Shown in pieces: positions 61,363-64,000 of a DNA stretch of 64,000 nucleotides. Source of the stretch: Cohnella thailandensis (GTDB lineage Bacteria; Bacillota; Bacilli; Paenibacillales; Paenibacillaceae); NCBI RefSeq assembly GCF_014212135.1, contig NZ_JACJVQ010000004.1, positions 85,321 to 149,320 of the forward strand. Direction: 5' to 3'. The position numbers were made by a program, and so were the translations under genes. The notes beneath the pieces were generated by a model. It was not told where the DNA came from and made no database searches. It worked only from the letters and a program-made list of their open reading frames with translations. Each line of letters begins with the position of its first letter. Within the stretch, counting starts at the first letter, position 1.

Positions 61363-61379
61363 ATCTTGCCACATAAGAT
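61363..61379. promoter_or_regulatory. Candidate LysR operator (T-N11-A type)
   Basis: ATCTT-N7-AAGAT in the 131-bp gap between the divergent reductase and LysR genes, 32 bp before the LysR start. Confidence 0.5.
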
Positions 61380-61410
61380 ATATTCCTTTGAGTATATAAG
61401 GAGGGTGACG

Positions 61411-62280
61411 ATGGAGCTTCTGCAGCTGCACTATTTTCGCACGGTTGCCCGGTTGGAACATATGTCGAAGGCGGCGCTGGAGCTAAGAATCGCGCAGCCC
61501 GCGCTGAGCAAGACGATCGCCCGGCTGGAGAAGGACGTGGGGGTGCCTCTCTTCGACAGGGAAGGCAGGCAAATTCGGCTGAATACGTTCGGCAAGGCGT
61601 TTCTGCAGAAAGTGGAGGGGGCGCTGAACCTGCTGGAAGAAGGGCAGAGGGAAGTGGCCGATCTCGCGGGCTTGGAGCAGGGAAGCATTCACTTGGCGAC
61701 GCCGACGCTGGAACGGTTGTCCGAGCCTCTCAACGCCTTCGTCGGTCTTTATCCGAACGTGAATTTCCGCATCACGCAAGCTTCCATGAACGAGATGACT
61801 CGCCTTATCGAATCTGGAGAGGTGGATATTTGCTTTACTCCTTGCGCGTTGAAGAGACCGGATTTCAGCTCGAAGTCCGTCTTGAACGAGGAGGTTTATT
61901 TGGCCGTCCCTCCCGGGCACCGGTTATCGGCAAGGCGGAGCGTCAGCTTATACGAAGTGGCGAACGAGTCGTTTATCGGTTACAAAGAAGGCTTTCATTT
62001 TCAGGTCATGAACGAGGGGTTCCTTCGCGCTGCCGGTCTGTCGCCTAACTTCATCTGCAGAGTGGACGACGCGCCGTCCATCGCCAAGCTTGTCTCCGCG
62101 GGACTCGGCGTCGCGCTCGTCGGCAATTGCGGAGGGCCCAAAACCCCGCTGCATCTGTTGTCCATCGCCGATCCGGTCTGCGAGCGCCATTTTCAACTCG
62201 TTTGGAATAACAAGCGTTATCTCTCCAAGGCCGCTCATCGGTTTATCGATTATGTCGTCCGGTTTTTTGAAGTCGCTTAA
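61411..62280 (+). CDS. LysR family transcriptional regulator
   Basis: A 289-residue LysR regulator: ELLQLHYFRTVARLEHMSKAALELRIAQPALSKTIARLEKDVGVPLFDREG, followed by the effector domain. The ATG at 61411 follows AAGGAGGGTGACG; the frame extends 15 codons upstream through the operator region. It is divergent from the MDR gene, the likely target. Its helix-turn-helix is close to that of the LysR protein at 3602, though the effector domains differ. Confidence 0.92.
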   Translation: MELLQLHYFRTVARLEHMSKAALELRIAQPALSKTIARLEKDVGVPLFDREGRQIRLNTFGKAFLQKVEGALNLLEEGQREVADLAGLEQGSIHLATPTLERLSEPLNAFVGLYPNVNFRITQASMNEMTRLIESGEVDICFTPCALKRPDFSSKSVLNEEVYLAVPPGHRLSARRSVSLYEVANESFIGYKEGFHFQVMNEGFLRAAGLSPNFICRVDDAPSIAKLVSAGLGVALVGNCGGPKTPLHLLSIADPVCERHFQLVWNNKRYLSKAAHRFIDYVVRFFEVA

Positions 62281-62309
62281 AAGGGGAAAACGGAGGCGGT
62301 GATCAGCGA

Positions 62310-63158
62310 ATGGCCATCGAGATCAAAGAGATTCTATCGAAGAAAATCCTGAGCGAAGCGACGGGCTACTTGGATGTCGGGTTCACCCACTCCTTGAATC
62401 CATATAGCGGCTGCGCGTTCGCCTGCAAGTACTGCTACGTCAGGGAGATGCCGATTCAACGGTTCCGGGAGGTTCCGTGGGGCGAGTGGGTGGACGTCAA
62501 AACGAACGCGGCTGAGAATTATCGGAATGAAGTCGCGGCCCTTCGCCGCAAAGGCAAGCCGGTGAATCTCTTTATGTCGTCCGCGACCGACCCCTATCAA
62601 CCGATCGAACGCAAGGCGGAAATCACGAGGGCGATCCTTCAAGCCATGACGGAGAATCCGCCGGATTTTCTGCAAGTCCAAACGCGAAGCCCGCTGGTCT
62701 CGAGGGACATCGATCTGCTGGCGAAGCTTAAAGAGCAATGCGAAGTGCTCGTGTCCATGACGGTAGAAACGGATCGCGAGGACGTGAAGCGGATCTTCGC
62801 TCCGACTGCTCCGGGAATCCAATTGAGGTTGAAGGCGATGAAGGAAGTCCGCGATGCGGGGATCGCCACCCAAGCCGCGATTTCCCCCGTATTGCCGTTT
62901 ACGCCGGACTTTCCCAAGCTCTTGGACGGAGCGGCGGACCGAATCTGGATCGATACGTTGAGCATTGGAGACGGGATGATGGGCAAGCGCTCCGCTCGCC
63001 TTGGAATGCCAGGTTTATTCAAAGAGAACGAGCTGTCGGACTGGTACGAGCCGAACATTCACCTCAAGGTGGAGAAGTACTTCAAGCGGTTTTTCCCGGA
63101 CGGAACGGTTTACGTCTCCAAGGAGGAGGCTTATCCGCCCGGCGGGAAGGAGAGATGA
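62310..63158 (+). CDS. Radical SAM protein (SplB/Rv2578c-like)
   Basis: A 282-residue radical SAM enzyme with the iron-sulfur motif CAFACKYCYV (Cys35, Cys39, Cys42), preceded by TGYLDVGFTHSLNPYSGC and followed by SSATDPYQPIERKAEITRAIL. This arrangement belongs to the SPL-like group often annotated as DNA repair photolyase, though spore photoproduct lyase activity is not shown for it. The C-terminus has no extra Cys cluster. AACGGAGGCGGTGATC precedes the ATG, 29 bp after the LysR stop, possibly co-transcribed. Confidence 0.88.
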   Translation: MAIEIKEILSKKILSEATGYLDVGFTHSLNPYSGCAFACKYCYVREMPIQRFREVPWGEWVDVKTNAAENYRNEVAALRRKGKPVNLFMSSATDPYQPIERKAEITRAILQAMTENPPDFLQVQTRSPLVSRDIDLLAKLKEQCEVLVSMTVETDREDVKRIFAPTAPGIQLRLKAMKEVRDAGIATQAAISPVLPFTPDFPKLLDGAADRIWIDTLSIGDGMMGKRSARLGMPGLFKENELSDWYEPNIHLKVEKYFKRFFPDGTVYVSKEEAYPPGGKER

Positions 63159-63225
63159 CGCAGAGTGTCGAAGATGAGAATGCAATCGTATCTTCTATAA
63201 TGCGCAAGAGGGGAAGCGAGAGTCG

Positions 63226-63843
63226 ATGGAGACGGTTATGCGGCATACGGTTCCGGGCAAGGAGAAAGCGGTGGCCTTCACGTTCGACGATGGGCCGAAT
63301 GCCGTTTATACCCCGCAAATAATGGAGATTTTCGGCAAGGCGGGGGGCAAAGCGACGTTCTTTATGATAGGTTCGAAAATAGAGGAAAATGAGGAGACCG
63401 CTCGGGCCGTCCATGCCCAGGGCCACGAAATCGGGAATCACACCTACTCGCATCCTCGGCTGACCGAACAGACCTTGGAGGAAGCCCGCGAGGAACTGAG
63501 TCGGACGGACGAGAGGATTCGGGAGGTAACCGGCCTTCCGGTACGAACGTTCCGACCGCCGTATTTTGCCTGCGATGATCGGATCCTTAGACTTGCGTCC
63601 GAATTCGGTTACGTAAGCATCGGAGCCTGCAATCCGGATACCCGGGACTGGGAGCAGCCGGGCGTCGACTATATCCTCGAGAGGACCAGACCGACCGTGG
63701 GACCGGGGGCGATTTTCCTGTTCCATGACGGGAACGGGGATCGCTCTCAAACCGTGGAAGCCGTACGGATTCTGGTCGAGGAGCTCTCGGCCGAGGGTTA
63801 CCGGTTCGTTACCGTCAGCGAGCTGCTGGCGATGGCGGATTGA
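63226..63843 (+). CDS. Polysaccharide deacetylase family protein (NodB domain)
   Basis: A 205-residue NodB-fold deacetylase without a signal peptide. Motif 1 AFTFDDGP (Asp21 base, Asp22 metal), motif 2 HTYSHP (His72, His76 metal), motif 3 RTFRPPYFACDDR (with Tyr-Phe variant), and FLFHDGNGDRSQT near the end with the catalytic His. It would remove acetyl groups from GlcNAc polymers, but cytoplasmic location suggests a smaller substrate or non-classical export. GAGGGGAAGCGAGAG precedes the ATG. A terminator follows. Confidence 0.9.
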   Translation: METVMRHTVPGKEKAVAFTFDDGPNAVYTPQIMEIFGKAGGKATFFMIGSKIEENEETARAVHAQGHEIGNHTYSHPRLTEQTLEEAREELSRTDERIREVTGLPVRTFRPPYFACDDRILRLASEFGYVSIGACNPDTRDWEQPGVDYILERTRPTVGPGAIFLFHDGNGDRSQTVEAVRILVEELSAEGYRFVTVSELLAMAD

Positions 63844-63856
63844 TATTGGAGGAAGG

Positions 63857-63890
63857 GGAGGCAGCCTTGGCGGGTTGTCTCCGTTTTTTA
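63857..63890 (+). terminator. Terminator after the deacetylase gene
   Basis: GGAGGCA pairs with TGTCTCC (one G-U) and six Ts follow. Confidence 0.75.
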
Positions 63891-63943
63891 GATTATAGAT
63901 GATTTTTCATGTCTATTTTCGCGGCAGGGTCCGGAAAACGATG

Positions 63944-63967
63944 TTAAACATGAAATTTCATGTTTAA
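63944..63967. repeat. 24-bp perfect palindrome at the window end
   Basis: TTAAACATGAAA and its exact complement meet without a spacer; outside, ACGA and TCGT are nearly in register. No gene starts before the window ends, so it may be the operator or promoter region of the next gene. Confidence 0.6.
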
Positions 63968-64000
63968 TCGTCAAAGATTAGTAGAGTCCATATAATTGTG

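Overview
The window looks like a chromosomal segment of a Paenibacillaceae-type Firmicute (Paenibacillus or Cohnella-like). The signs are strong AGGAGG-type ribosome binding sites, frequent GTG and TTG starts, tight ATGA overlaps, lipoprotein sugar-binding proteins paired with YesM/YesN-type two-component systems, rho-independent terminators, and many one-gene/one-regulator pairs. I see no rRNA, tRNA, CRISPR array, phage gene, transposase or integrase. About 64 intact genes, two gene remnants and a set of promoters, operators and terminators can be supported.

Layout. 1-3.5 kb: tail of a MalT-like LuxR regulator, a DUF4386 membrane protein, a PP2C-like phosphatase and a VOC protein, ending in a 30-bp perfect palindrome next to the tail of a lost flavin oxidoreductase. 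3.6-6.6 kb: LysR regulator divergent from an MFS exporter, then WrbA. 6.7-8.5 kb: two tandem CdaS-like diadenylate cyclase genes, the second with both catalytic motifs changed, then an SRPBCC protein. 8.6-21.3 kb: carbohydrate module with a secreted clan GH-A glycosidase under a cre-like site, a two-component system, an ABC sugar importer with two binding proteins, and a GH36 alpha-galactosidase. A ~34-bp direct repeat of the second cyclase gene's tail brackets this module.

21.4-28.5 kb: probable nitrile/aromatic catabolic island: alpha/beta hydrolase, IclR regulator, nitrilase, two small paralogous proteins resembling nitrile-hydratase leader (NHLP) domains, a RidA-family protein, an FAD monooxygenase, an EamA transporter and a MarR regulator. 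The hydrolase and nitrilase promoters each carry two copies of the same 15-bp dyad just downstream of the -10 box, so they are probably one regulon. The island abuts a headless GH31 glucosidase remnant. 28.9-37.2 kb: second sugar module (two-component system, lipoprotein, two permeases, esterase).

37.2-42.8 kb: visibly GC-richer block with an ECF sigma factor/anti-sigma/ABC transporter operon, a PNPOx-like stress protein, an alpha/beta hydrolase and an Lrp regulator. 42.9-46.7 kb: PadR-controlled operon with two DUF1048 proteins and a DrrAB-type ABC exporter, then a nitronate monooxygenase-like gene. 47-51.7 kb: membrane-lipid-type methyltransferase with a two-component system, another methyltransferase, and an aldo/keto reductase with a divergent MerR regulator and a classic 19-bp-spacer promoter. 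51.8-58.1 kb: secreted GH85 endo-beta-N-acetylglucosaminidase, AraC regulator, and two Gfo/Idh/MocA dehydrogenases. 58.2-64 kb: DUF1772 protein, SDR/TetR pair, quinone oxidoreductase-like/LysR pair, radical SAM protein, polysaccharide deacetylase, and a terminal 24-bp palindrome.

Taken together this is an accessory-rich, soil-type region for polysaccharide and glycan use, small-molecule detoxification and signalling. The least ordinary items are the tandem cyclase/pseudo-cyclase pair and the nitrilase operon with its two NHLP-like proteins and double-dyad operators.
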